49,396 bases of DNA from Nocardia sp. (GTDB lineage Bacteria; Actinomycetota; Actinomycetes; Mycobacteriales; Mycobacteriaceae). Within the stretch, counting starts at the first letter, position 1; each line of letters starts with the position of its first letter. The DNA lies in contig NZ_JAODNK010000004.1 in assembly GCF_025465275.1 (NCBI RefSeq), positions 1-49,396 on the forward strand, in the 5' to 3' direction. This document shows, in pieces, positions 7,228-15,074 of the stretch. The notes beneath the pieces were generated by a model. That model searched no databases and was not told the origin of the DNA. It saw only the letters and a list, made by a program, of their open reading frames with translations. The translations under genes and the position numbers were made by a program.

Positions 7228-8979
7228 ATGAACCCCGAACAGTTCGATACCGCGACAACACAATTGGCGCAGCAACTCGGGCGAGACGCCGCCTCCGTGC
7301 GAGCAGAAGCGAACGAGTATGTGGGGGAAATGGCCGCCCGGCACGATCCGGTCGTCTTTCGAGCCTGGAGTCGCTTCGCCGCGTGGTTGGTCCGCGGCTA
7401 CGACATCATCACCGATCCGACGCAAATGGCCGAACTGCGAGAACTGGACGAGAAGAACACGCTGATCTTCCTGCTCTCACATCGGTCATACCTGGACGAG
7501 TTCGCGCTACCGCCCACACTCATTCGTGAGGGCATCTCACCTTGCTTCGGAATGGCGGGCGCCAATCTCGACTTCTTCCCGCTCGGTACGCTGGCGCGCC
7601 GCAATGGCATCGTCCATGTGCGTCGCGCCTCTGGCGATATGCCGGTTTATCGGCTCGCGCTGCGAGCGATCGTCGGCCGCATGGTCACCGGTGGGCACAA
7701 TCTCGTCTGGTCGATCGAGGGCGGACGAACCCGGACCGGCAAACTCCGCCCGCCACGATACGGACTGCTGCGATACGTCACCGATGCGATCGAATCCGCG
7801 CAGGCAACAAACGCTCTCGTCATCCCGGTGTCGATCATGTACGACCAATTGCCGCTGCACGAGGTCGAACTGATGTCATCCGAATCCCGCGGTTCCAGCA
7901 AGCAACCCGAGAACCTGCGTTGGCTCATCGGATACGCACGCGGCCTGAAGAAACGTCTCGGCCGAATCTATCTCGACTTCGGCACCCCGATCCCGGTGCA
8001 CGACCGGCTCCTGGCACTGCGCGCGGAGGGCATGGACGACCGGCAAGTGGTCGAACGCCTGGCGCTGGACATCTGCCACCGGATCAACCGGACAACACCT
8101 GTATCCGCCACCGCGGCAGTGTGTGTCGCAATGCTGGGCGCAGACCGCGGCCTCACCCTCGACGAAGTCTGCGCCACGGTGGCCCCCCTCGCAGGCTACC
8201 TCGCCGCGCGCGGCTGGCCGGTGGCCGGCGGCGCCGACCTGACCGACCGCGGCACCGTCGAGGAAACCCTCCACGCCCTCGTCGACTCCGGCGTCTTGAC
8301 CTGCTACGACGGTGGTCCGATCGCCGTGTGGGTGGTCTGCGACAACCAGCACCTCGTCGCTGCGGTCTACCGGAACAGCGCGGTCCACGTACTCCTCGTG
8401 CGAGCCATCGCCGAACTCTCGCTGCTAGCCATTGTCCGAACACCCAACGGTGACAATCGGACTGGATGGAGCGAGGCACTGGCGCTCCGCGAACTGTTGA
8501 AGTTCGACTTCTTTTTCGCGGGACGCGCCGAGTTCGCCGGCGAACTGTGGGATGAAATCGCCATAATGGCCGGCGACAGCGAGCACCGGCTGACCGAGAT
8601 ACAAAAAGACGACGCCGAGACGTGGCTTGCCGACAGCACCCCATTGGTCGCACATCTGGTCCTACGCCCGTTCCTCGACGCGTACCGGATAGTCGCGCAC
8701 GAATTGACCTGTGCGCCTGGCGGCGAAGGATTCGACGAAGACCAATTTCTCGACAGCTGCTTGCGTTTAGGCAAGCAATGGACACTGCAGCACAGAATCG
8801 CCAGCGAGGAGTCAGTAACCCAGGAGATGTTCGGTACAGCCCTGAAATTGGCACGGCATCGCGGCCTGCTATCGAATACCGCGGGCGATGCCGAAGTCAC
8901 TGACCGGCGCCGTCAACTCGTTGCCGAACTCGACAAGGTCCTGCAGTCCATCGAAGTCCTTGCCGGGCGAGCGCATTAG
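7228..8979 (+). CDS. plsB: Glycerol-3-phosphate acyltransferase, PlsB-like
   Basis: 583 residues. The acyltransferase core has LLSHRSYLDEF (Hx4D), FFPLGTLARRNGIVHVRR, IEGGRTRTGKL (block III) and VIPVSIMYD, in the order seen in PlsB/GPAT. It is shorter than E. coli PlsB (about 800 residues): the N-terminal helical region is mostly absent. It acylates the sn-1 position of glycerol-3-phosphate, feeding lysophosphatidate to the PlsC encoded one base upstream. The start ATG 7228 is chosen because it follows the plsC stop directly; a longer frame from 7000 only overlaps plsC. The plsC-plsB pairing matches the mycobacterial Rv2483c-Rv2482c order. Confidence 0.88.
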   Translation: MNPEQFDTATTQLAQQLGRDAASVRAEANEYVGEMAARHDPVVFRAWSRFAAWLVRGYDIITDPTQMAELRELDEKNTLIFLLSHRSYLDEFALPPTLIREGISPCFGMAGANLDFFPLGTLARRNGIVHVRRASGDMPVYRLALRAIVGRMVTGGHNLVWSIEGGRTRTGKLRPPRYGLLRYVTDAIESAQATNALVIPVSIMYDQLPLHEVELMSSESRGSSKQPENLRWLIGYARGLKKRLGRIYLDFGTPIPVHDRLLALRAEGMDDRQVVERLALDICHRINRTTPVSATAAVCVAMLGADRGLTLDEVCATVAPLAGYLAARGWPVAGGADLTDRGTVEETLHALVDSGVLTCYDGGPIAVWVVCDNQHLVAAVYRNSAVHVLLVRAIAELSLLAIVRTPNGDNRTGWSEALALRELLKFDFFFAGRAEFAGELWDEIAIMAGDSEHRLTEIQKDDAETWLADSTPLVAHLVLRPFLDAYRIVAHELTCAPGGEGFDEDQFLDSCLRLGKQWTLQHRIASEESVTQEMFGTALKLARHRGLLSNTAGDAEVTDRRRQLVAELDKVLQSIEVLAGRAH

Positions 8980-9026
8980 CACTGCTACATCGGCACTTCA
9001 ACCGGAGGAGGTTCAGCTCGCCGGGG

Positions 9027-9425
9027 TATATAATAGACGTTGCGTTCCAGCACGATGTTCGATTCCTGGAGCGGGACCCGTGGCACATGCGATTCAACGG
9101 CAACACCTGGCACAGCAACACCCGCCTGTACGAGAAGCGGACTGAGATGGGCGTCGGGCTGGCCGTCTACCAGAACGAGTTGTATTGCGCGGCACTCGGA
9201 TCCGGCAACCAGTACCTGCGGTGGACCAGATACAACGGATCGAGTTGGAGTCCGTACATCCGCTTCAACTCCAATAACAACAGCGGTCACGGAACGGCAC
9301 TGGTCCGCGACAGCAACAGCGATTAACTGCTGTGCCTGCACCGCGGCACCGGTTCCAACGGAGTGGGTCTCTCATTGGATCAGCCCGACCCGGCAGAACC
9401 CGCCGACACACCACCCGCGGAGTAA
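9027..9425 (+). pseudogene. Decayed aromatic-repeat (lectin/beta-propeller-like) protein
   Basis: One frame reads through FNGNTWHSNTRLYEKR, GVGLAVYQNELYCAALGSGN, RWTRYNGSSWSPYIRF and ALVRDSNSD, then hits TAA at 9324-9326. It resumes in the same frame as LLCLHRGTGSNGVGL and ends at 9423-9425. The repeated pattern of G-x-LAV-x-LYC-G and W-x-x-Y-G-SW resembles secreted beta-propeller or lectin repeats seen in actinobacteria. Only about one and a half repeats remain, no signal peptide precedes them, and an in-frame stop interrupts them, so this looks like a relic. The longest uninterrupted reading (ATG 9087) would give only 79 residues. The family call is tentative. Confidence 0.55.
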
Positions 9426-9547
9426 CTCGCTCATAGTCTGACCCGTTGCGACCCGCACGCGGCTATGGGCGACCGAGTGCGGGCAACGTGCCAGGAACAG
9501 TGGCCAGTTCGGTCAGCGTGCCCAGCGGCATGAGTGTGTGCCGACAT

Positions 9548-9885
9548 TCAGTCCAACGGTTCGATCCGGACACATGCGGCGCTGCCGTCCACATAGACCG
9601 CGCGGGTGCCCGCGGGCATCGGGTGACGATCTCGACACCGTCCCTGCACTCAGCGATGCTGTTGCCTGACACCACCTTCCGCCCCGTGTAGTTGCAACGA
9701 ACCTGGCCCTCGCGCAGGTGATCGCTCACGATTCGTATTGTTCCGCACTGATCGCCTAAGCCGGCCGTATCCGTTTCCGGAGCAGGACTCGCACCTCGGC
9801 GCTCCGGTGCGATCCGCAGGCTGAGGTGACCGCCTGAACCCGCAAGCAGATGGGTGCACCCGGCACAGCGTGGATCAAACTTCCT
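9548..9885 (-). pseudogene. Cys-rich small ORF with a one-base frameshift
   Basis: On the minus strand an open frame from 9885 reads FDPRCAGCTHLLAGSGG, later GDQCGTIRIVSDHLREGQ, VRCNYTGRKVVSGNSIAECR and DGVEIVTRCP. At about 9611 one base seems lost; restoring it continues as AGTRAVYVDGSAACVRIEPL-D-stop (9548-9550). Even spacing of Cys residues and the smooth join across the frameshift suggest a former secreted or lipoprotein-type product. No normal ATG start is visible at the 5' end, though a GTG exists at 9729. Family not recognised. Confidence 0.4.
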
Positions 9886-9930
9886 TCAGAACACGATCGA
9901 GTGCCGCGCGGCCTAGTACTGCACCGACAT

Positions 9931-10385
9931 TCAGGTGAGTGGGTGTCCGCGGCGGCGGTAGTGCGATAGGCGGGCTTGGTGTTGTCGGCGGCGTCGCCAG
10001 CGGGACCAGGCCCAGGTGTGGTCGGCGGGGTGGTGGCGGGTGAGCACGAACGCGATGAGCAGGCGGCGGATCTCCGGTAACGCGAGGGCGATCATGTCTT
10101 CGCCGGGGTCGGCGAGTCCCCCTTTGCGGCAACGCTTTTCGATGCGGCCAGCCAGGCCAGCGCGAGCATCGACAAGGTGATGTGCCCGCACCAGGCTCGC
10201 CAAGTGCGGACCTGGTAGTGATCGAGCCCAGCTTCGCTTTTGGCCTGCTGGAACGCTTCTTCCACGTGCCAGCGCGATCCTGCTATCCAGGCCAGATCCA
10301 CCAGGCGGGCGGTGGCCGGGCCATTTGCACACTGCGGCAACGCGTTCGAATTCGCAGCGACGACGCGCCGGAAAGTCGTGCTCAC
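9931..10385 (-). mobile_element. IS701-like transposase remnant (C-terminal part)
   Basis: Two overlapping minus-strand frames together give the C-terminal third of a DDE transposase. One frame has DLAWIAGSRWHVEEAFQQAK, then GLDHYQVRTWRAWCGHITLS, with the catalytic-region Glu in the VEEAF segment. After a frameshift at about 10125-10140 it continues as KGGLADPGEDMIALALPEIR and LLIAFVLTRHHPADHTW to a stop at 9931. The N-terminal two-thirds, including the first two catalytic acids, is missing. Similar endings are typical of the IS701-type transposases common in Streptomyces and Nocardia. Confidence 0.8.
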
Positions 10386-10411
10386 GGTATGCTCTGCGGC
10401 CGGTCATCGGC

Positions 10412-10450
10412 TCGAAGATCCGTGATGGTCAGGTGGCCAACCGCCCGATC
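10412..10450 (+). mobile_element. IS256-like transposase scrap
   Basis: The frame here reads KIRDGQVANRPIF, which closely resembles the segment following the catalytic Asp in IS256-family transposases (V-K-I/V-RDGQVANRP). Similarity stops after about 13 residues, so this is a tiny fragment. It abuts the truncated 5' end of the IS701 remnant, on the opposite strand. The following sequence to 10623 shows nothing recognisable. Confidence 0.4.
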
Positions 10451-10623
10451 TTCACCGAATGGTGGTCGTCGGATCTGGTGTTGCTGGATCCGCTGCTGCC
10501 AGATATGTCCGGCATCCACAGGCCATCGGACTGGCCGCGGGAGGTCACTGGATGAGCCACCACACCAACGCGCTGGAGGCCACCTAGATCAAGGATCCAA
10601 CGGCAGGAACCGCCGGGGTCTCG

Positions 10624-11772
10624 TCAATGCGTCGCCCCACCGCACGTCCGACTGTCGGGTGACGGGCCGTAGTCCGCTCGCAGCAGTCCCACGCCCGTCA
10701 CCAAGGGCAAGTCGAGAGCCGAGAGGAGTCCGGGCGCGGCGCGGTGTACGGCGGGTATGGCGTTGACCATGCGGGTGGCTCCGGCGACGCGGGCGCCGAG
10801 GTCATGGTCATGGCGTTCGGCCATTTCCAACTCGCATCGCATCGTGGGTGAACCCTCGATCTCCACCCGGTAGGTGCCGCGACCACTGATTCCGGGGTAG
10901 CCGAAATCGTGTGGGGTGATGGATATTTGGGGCTGGGGCCAGTGCGGGGCCAGGTCGTCGTGCATTCTACTGACGTGGTCGACGACCAGCCTGGGGGCGC
11001 CACCGATGTAGGCGGTCAAGGTCGAGCGCATGGCGGCGATCGTCCCGGCCTCGACAGTTCCGGTCAGGGTGTCGAAAGCGAACTCCGTCGCGATGCGTTC
11101 GACCTGCTCGTCGATGTGATCGATCTCGGCGCCGAGACCGGCTGCGAGCTGATGCAATACCGGTCCCCAACCGAAGGTGAACACACCCGGCGTGGCCGCG
11201 AAGGCCTGGTACTCAGGCGGTTTGCCGAATCCGAGGATCTCGTAGACGGCCCCGACGTCCGGGTAGGTACCGTAGTTGAACATCTCGGTCACGCGGATCG
11301 ATTCGATACTGCGCGAGAGTCCGGTCAGCACCAGCGGCAGGATGTCGTTGGCGAAGCCTGGATCGATACCGGTGTTGAAGAACGAGGTGCCACCGGCTGC
11401 GCAGGCCGCGGTGAGGTCGTCGGTGAGCGCCCCGGCTACGGCGGCCGGAAAGACCAGGGGCACAACCGAACACGACACCACATCCTTGCCGGCGCGCAAT
11501 GCCGCCGCCATATCGGCGATCGCTTCGGCGGGGCGCAGGTTCGCGGCCGCCGAGTAGACGATGACGTCGGCGTCACCGGTCAGGATCGTCGCCGCGCCGC
11601 GGGTCGCGAGCACGCCGGTATCCGGGATGCCGCACAGCGCACCGGCATCCCGGCCCGCCTTGGCCTCGCTGTGCACGACCAGGCCCACCAGCTCCAGCTC
11701 GGGATGATCGATCACTGCTCGCAACGCGGGCAAGCCCATCGACCCGGGCCCCCATACCGCCACCTTGATCAT
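10624..11772 (-). CDS. NAD(P)-dependent amine dehydrogenase / DapB-fold oxidoreductase
   Basis: 382 residues. The N-terminal Rossmann motif is VAVWGPGSMG, followed by VVSCSVVPLVFP and TSFFNTGIDPGFANDILPLV in the middle. This matches the large family related to dihydrodipicolinate reductase and 2,4-diaminopentanoate dehydrogenase that is often labelled DapB-like in actinobacteria. True lysine-pathway DapB is about 250 residues, so a housekeeping role is unlikely. The start ATG 11772 is fixed by TTAGGAGG six bases upstream; the longer GTG start at 11790 would overlap that site. It diverges from the TetR gene at 11933, which probably controls it. Substrate unknown. Confidence 0.75.
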   Translation of the reverse strand: MIKVAVWGPGSMGLPALRAVIDHPELELVGLVVHSEAKAGRDAGALCGIPDTGVLATRGAATILTGDADVIVYSAAANLRPAEAIADMAAALRAGKDVVSCSVVPLVFPAAVAGALTDDLTAACAAGGTSFFNTGIDPGFANDILPLVLTGLSRSIESIRVTEMFNYGTYPDVGAVYEILGFGKPPEYQAFAATPGVFTFGWGPVLHQLAAGLGAEIDHIDEQVERIATEFAFDTLTGTVEAGTIAAMRSTLTAYIGGAPRLVVDHVSRMHDDLAPHWPQPQISITPHDFGYPGISGRGTYRVEIEGSPTMRCELEMAERHDHDLGARVAGATRMVNAIPAVHRAAPGLLSALDLPLVTGVGLLRADYGPSPDSRTCGGATH

Positions 11773-11932
11773 CGCGCCTCCTAACGACACCGGTATGCCG
11801 CCCGCTCCGAGACAGAGTGATACAGATCGGCAGAAGTGTTAACTATTCAAGACTAACTGCCTTGTGTGTTTCAAGCTAGAATCGGTACCGAGGAGTTGTC
11901 AATACCGAATTGCCGCATCAGAGAGGTCGGGC

Positions 11933-12520
11933 GTGACACGAGACTGGCTGGCGCACCGCAGATCCGAGCTCGCGGCCGAGGCGATCCTCGACGCGGCCGC
12001 CGAACTGTTCACCCAGCACACCGTCGACTCCGTCGGAATGAACGACATCGCGCGGGCCGCCGGGTGCTCACGGCCCACGCTGTACCGATACTTCGAGAAC
12101 CGGCACGCCCTGTTGCTGGCCTTCGTGCACCGCGAGACCCACCGCATCGCCGCGCTGATCGGGGAACGCACCGCGCGGGCGCCGGATCCACACGAGCGAT
12201 TGACCATCGCGATCACCACCGCCGTCGAATCAGTACGCGCCACACCGACAGTGGCGGCATGGTTCGAACTCGGCGACGGCACATTGGCCGCCGAGCTCGC
12301 GCAAACCTCTTCCGTCATCAGCACTTTCGGCAAGGCCTTCCTCGCCGACAGCGCCGGCGACCGCCTGGATCTGAAGGTGCAGTGGGCAATCCGCGCCGTC
12401 ATCTCACTGCTGACCGTGCCGGCCGGGACCCCCGAGATGGAGCGGGACCTCATTACGCAATTTCTCGTGCCCGCATTGCTGGCGCCCGCGGGCGCTCCGG
12501 CGGCAGGGTGCGACCGCTAG
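11933..12520 (+). CDS. TetR-family transcriptional regulator
   Basis: 195 residues from GTG 11933. The helix-turn-helix is clear (AILDAAAELFTQHTV, DIARAAGCSRPTLYRYFENR). A longer frame back to 11864 lacks a plausible start context. It diverges from the DapB-fold oxidoreductase gene, its likely target. Its stop codon overlaps the operator-like palindrome at 12519, next to a second TetR gene on the same strand. Confidence 0.9.
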   Translation: MTRDWLAHRRSELAAEAILDAAAELFTQHTVDSVGMNDIARAAGCSRPTLYRYFENRHALLLAFVHRETHRIAALIGERTARAPDPHERLTIAITTAVESVRATPTVAAWFELGDGTLAAELAQTSSVISTFGKAFLADSAGDRLDLKVQWAIRAVISLLTVPAGTPEMERDLITQFLVPALLAPAGAPAAGCDR

Positions 12521-12531
12521 TATCGGATACT
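12519..12531. promoter_or_regulatory. Palindrome AGTATC-G-GATACT upstream of TetR gene
   Basis: Perfect 6-bp arms around one central base, 88 bp upstream of the GTG of the TetR gene at 12619. It is close in sequence to the two GGTATC-T-GATACC sites of the mce/P450 promoter region (outer base A/T instead of G/C), so related TetR proteins may read them. Confidence 0.55.
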
Positions 12532-12618
12532 GATGGGCTGCGGACCGAGCCGCTCGTCGAAGTGACGTCGGAAAGGCGGACTCGGGCGCCGATTCCGGAA
12601 CACGAGAGGAGCGGACGC

Positions 12619-13311
12619 GTGGCTGATGCCCGGACCGAACGCTGGGTCACCCATCGAGCGCAAGTCCGCAGGAGCCTCGTCGAATCGGCCATGCGCGCCA
12701 TCGATGTCACCGGCCCCCAGGTCAGCATGCGCGAGATCGCCGCGGAGGCGAAGATCCCGAAGCCGACCCTCTACCGATTCTTTGCCGACAAGTCCGAGTT
12801 GGCCAACGCCATCGGTGATCGTGTGCGCGACACGCTCACCGAACGTATTGCGAACGGCCCCACCGAGACCGGCGCGACCCTGGGGACCTTCCTGCACTCG
12901 GGCATCGCCACCTATCTGGAATTGGCCGACGAGCACCCCAACATCTTCCGGTTCGTCATGCTCACCATGTCGGAATCCACCGAGTTCGCCAGCGAAGGCA
13001 TCAACCGGGTCACGACCCCGGCCATGGACCTCGCGGCCGTGCTGCGCACCATTGTGAAGGCCCTCGGCGGCACCGACACCGATGTCGACCTCACCGCCTA
13101 CATGCTGGTCGGCAGCATCATGAGCGCCGGCCACTGGTGGCTGATCCACGGCGGCGCCGACGGTGCCGACATGTCCCGCATCATCGACAAAGTCGAGCAG
13201 AACGCACGGGCACTGATCCAGACCACCGCGCACGCCAACGGTATTCACCTCGATTTCGACGCACCGATCGCGGGCTACTTCGCCGCCGCTCCGATCGCAG
13301 TGGCGAAATGA
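12619..13311 (+). CDS. TetR-family transcriptional regulator
   Basis: 230 residues from GTG 12619 (VADARTERWVTHRAQVRRSL), with GAGAGGAGC as a probable ribosome-binding site. HTH: VSMREIAAEAKIPKPTLYRF. The C-terminal domain is larger than in many TetR proteins and includes GHWWLIHGGAD. It is encoded 98 bp after another TetR gene on the same strand, with a palindrome of its own between them, so it is probably autoregulated. It may also act on the distant mce/P450 promoter, which carries a similar palindrome (inferred). Confidence 0.9.
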   Translation: MADARTERWVTHRAQVRRSLVESAMRAIDVTGPQVSMREIAAEAKIPKPTLYRFFADKSELANAIGDRVRDTLTERIANGPTETGATLGTFLHSGIATYLELADEHPNIFRFVMLTMSESTEFASEGINRVTTPAMDLAAVLRTIVKALGGTDTDVDLTAYMLVGSIMSAGHWWLIHGGADGADMSRIIDKVEQNARALIQTTAHANGIHLDFDAPIAGYFAAAPIAVAK

Positions 13312-13335
13312 CCCGACGACCGATGGCCTGAAACG

Positions 13336-13373
13336 ACGTCGTCCCCGGAAGTATCGACTTCCGGGGACGACGT
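13336..13373. terminator. Perfect 17-bp-arm hairpin terminator (bidirectional)
   Basis: Arms at 13336-13352 and 13357-13373 are perfectly complementary (ACGTCGTCCCCGGAAGT with its complement) around the 4-base loop ATCG, followed rightwards by a pyrimidine-rich tract (CCTCCTTCCTTTTC). It lies between the convergent TetR gene (stop 13311) and porin gene (stop 13467) and probably terminates both. Confidence 0.93.
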
Positions 13374-13466
13374 GCGCGCCTCCTTCCTTTTCACGGGTGT
13401 CCCTACCCGAACCGTTGTACCGGGCCGCGTTGCCCGACAGGATGTTTCGCCGCCCCGGCGAGGTTC

Positions 13467-14150
13467 TCAGCCGATGCTGAACGGCTCGCCCCACAGGGTC
13501 ACGTAGCCGACCGTCGTGGGCGTGTGAACCATGACCCGCACGAACGAGCGGGCCTGGGCGTAACCGCCGCACCCATCGACCGCGAAGGTTTCGTCCTTCC
13601 AGTTGATGCTGGAATGGGTTCCGACCACTTTGTTTCGCGAACTGTGGGACTCGTTGCCGTAATCGTCCGGCGATTCCAGATCCAGGATGTAGAGGGACTT
13701 GGCCTGTCCGGCCGCGACCGTCACGCCGGCCGAGGCACCGGCCGTACCCGACACCGTCGGCGAACTGGCGCTCAGATTGCTGGCGGAGACGCCTGCACTA
13801 TCCCCCGAGGTGACACCCTTCAGGTCTACCTGGCATCCGACCACGTAACCGGGCTGCAGCTTGGTATAGGTCGATGGATCGTCGGCGCCGCCTCCGGACA
13901 GGTCCACCTCGCCGTGGCCGCTGGTCCAGACATTGCGGTGTAGCGGAGTGTCGCCCAGCGACGGATTGATCTTGGCGGACTCTCCGGTCAGGGTGACATG
14001 CACAGCAGTGCCGTCCTCCAACGTCTGGGTGATATCGCCGCCCGGCAGCGGCACGAAGGTGTCCGCATTCGCCGGTGCGGCCGCCAATACCCCGAGTGTG
14101 ACGCAAGCGATAACGCCGATTCCGGCGATGCTCGTACGAGCACTGTTCAT
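13467..14150 (-). CDS. MspA-family outer-membrane porin (second of pair)
   Basis: 227 residues with an N-terminal signal peptide ending in ANADTFVPLP. The rest is beta-rich, with NPSLGDTPLHRNVWTSGHGE, GYVVGCQVDL, VDGCGGYAQARSFV and a C-terminus VGYVTLWGEPFSIG, all hallmarks of MspA-type porins. Such porins form an octameric channel through the mycolate outer membrane. The gene follows the other porin by 51 bp. The tandem arrangement matches NfpA/NfpB of Nocardia farcinica, whose two subunits form a mixed channel, so a hetero-oligomer is likely here too. A GAGGAATC ribosome-binding site precedes the ATG. Confidence 0.9.
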   Translation of the reverse strand: MNSARTSIAGIGVIACVTLGVLAAAPANADTFVPLPGGDITQTLEDGTAVHVTLTGESAKINPSLGDTPLHRNVWTSGHGEVDLSGGGADDPSTYTKLQPGYVVGCQVDLKGVTSGDSAGVSASNLSASSPTVSGTAGASAGVTVAAGQAKSLYILDLESPDDYGNESHSSRNKVVGTHSSINWKDETFAVDGCGGYAQARSFVRVMVHTPTTVGYVTLWGEPFSIG

Positions 14151-14201
14151 GATGATTCCTCGAAATTTCTTACGCCGCGATGAATGGAGAATGAATGAGA
14201 A

Positions 14202-14870
14202 TCAACCGATACTGAAAGGTTGACCGTACAGAGTCGTCTTGGAGTAATCCGCACCGACGATCTCCACCACGGCGAATTGACGCGCCTGCGCATAGCCGCC
14301 GCACCCCTGAATCGAGATCTCCTGATCGTCGTAATCAAGGTGATAGACACCACTGTCCGGAATATCGATCTGGTCGAATCGAACCCATTTCACCTCGCCC
14401 GGCGAGAGCGACAGCGGCAGCGACGCCGACGCCGAAATACTCGGAGCCGAGCTCAGTGACGCGGACACCCCCGGGGACGAGCTTCCCAGCGCGACCTGGC
14501 AGCCCACCTCGTATCCGACCGTCAACGCCGAAACGCCGTGCGTCGAAGAGTCGTTGGTGCCAGGGCTGTTCTGCGGGCCGTTGTTCGGGCCGACGCTCCG
14601 ATGCGGGGCCACCACATCCGCGGTGACCCGGCCGGAAACCCATGCATTGCGGCCGGCCCCGTTGCTCGCCAGCGAGGGCGACACCACCACATGCTCACCG
14701 ACGCTGTCGATCGTCGCACCCTGACCCTCCGAGTGGCCGTTCGGCAATGACGCGAAGGCGTCCGCATTCGCCGCACCGGGAGCAGCGAATCCCGCCAGCG
14801 CCACTGCGGCAATCGCGGCACCGGCGGCCCGATACATCCGAATCCGGCCAACACTCCTGACAATCCTCAT
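14202..14870 (-). CDS. MspA-family outer-membrane porin (first of pair)
   Basis: 222 residues: signal peptide ending GAANADAFASLP, then the same framework as its neighbour (SPSLASNGAGRNAWVSG, YEVGCQVAL, GCGGYAQARQFAVVEIVG, LYGQPFSIG). It carries a Ser/Ala-rich stretch (SPGVSASLSSAPSISASASL) at the place where MspA has its constriction-side strands. The two paralogues differ widely in the middle but share identical last residues (FSIG). It is the promoter-proximal gene of the pair, with GTGAGGA upstream of ATG 14870. Confidence 0.9.
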   Translation of the reverse strand: MRIVRSVGRIRMYRAAGAAIAAVALAGFAAPGAANADAFASLPNGHSEGQGATIDSVGEHVVVSPSLASNGAGRNAWVSGRVTADVVAPHRSVGPNNGPQNSPGTNDSSTHGVSALTVGYEVGCQVALGSSSPGVSASLSSAPSISASASLPLSLSPGEVKWVRFDQIDIPDSGVYHLDYDDQEISIQGCGGYAQARQFAVVEIVGADYSKTTLYGQPFSIG

Positions 14871-14928
14871 CGCGTGTCCTCACTGAATTTCATTGAGACG
14901 TTCGGCGGCAGCCGAGACGAATAACAGG

Positions 14929-14969
14929 TGTGCCGAGCCTGATATAACGTATTTATTACGCCCGGCACA
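14929..14969. promoter_or_regulatory. Imperfect inverted repeat upstream of porins, downstream of IclR gene
   Basis: TGTGCCGAGC (14929-14938) and GCCCGGCACA (14960-14969) pair at 9 of 10 positions around a 21-base AT-rich spacer containing GATATAACGTATTTATTAC. It could be the terminator of the IclR gene (stop 15075) or the AT-rich core of the porin promoter. The rest of the 204-bp gap shows no gene. Confidence 0.45.
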
Positions 14970-15074
14970 GAACAATAGGTTAAGTGACGCCTATGAAATA
15001 CCTGACCGCAGTCTCAATGAATGAGTCACTATTATTGTGAAGCGAGCCACAAGATAGCGACGAGCTACTTCGGC

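Noticed and set aside
10325..10555. 77-codon plus-strand open frame after the IS701 remnant
   Set aside because: Only about 13 residues resemble an IS256 transposase; the remainder has no recognisable similarity and crosses the opposite-strand IS remnant.
11846..11875. Direct repeat TTCAAG (11846-11851 and 11870-11875) before the TetR at 11933
   Set aside because: Only six bases and 24 bp apart; too weak to call an operator beside the clear palindromes elsewhere.
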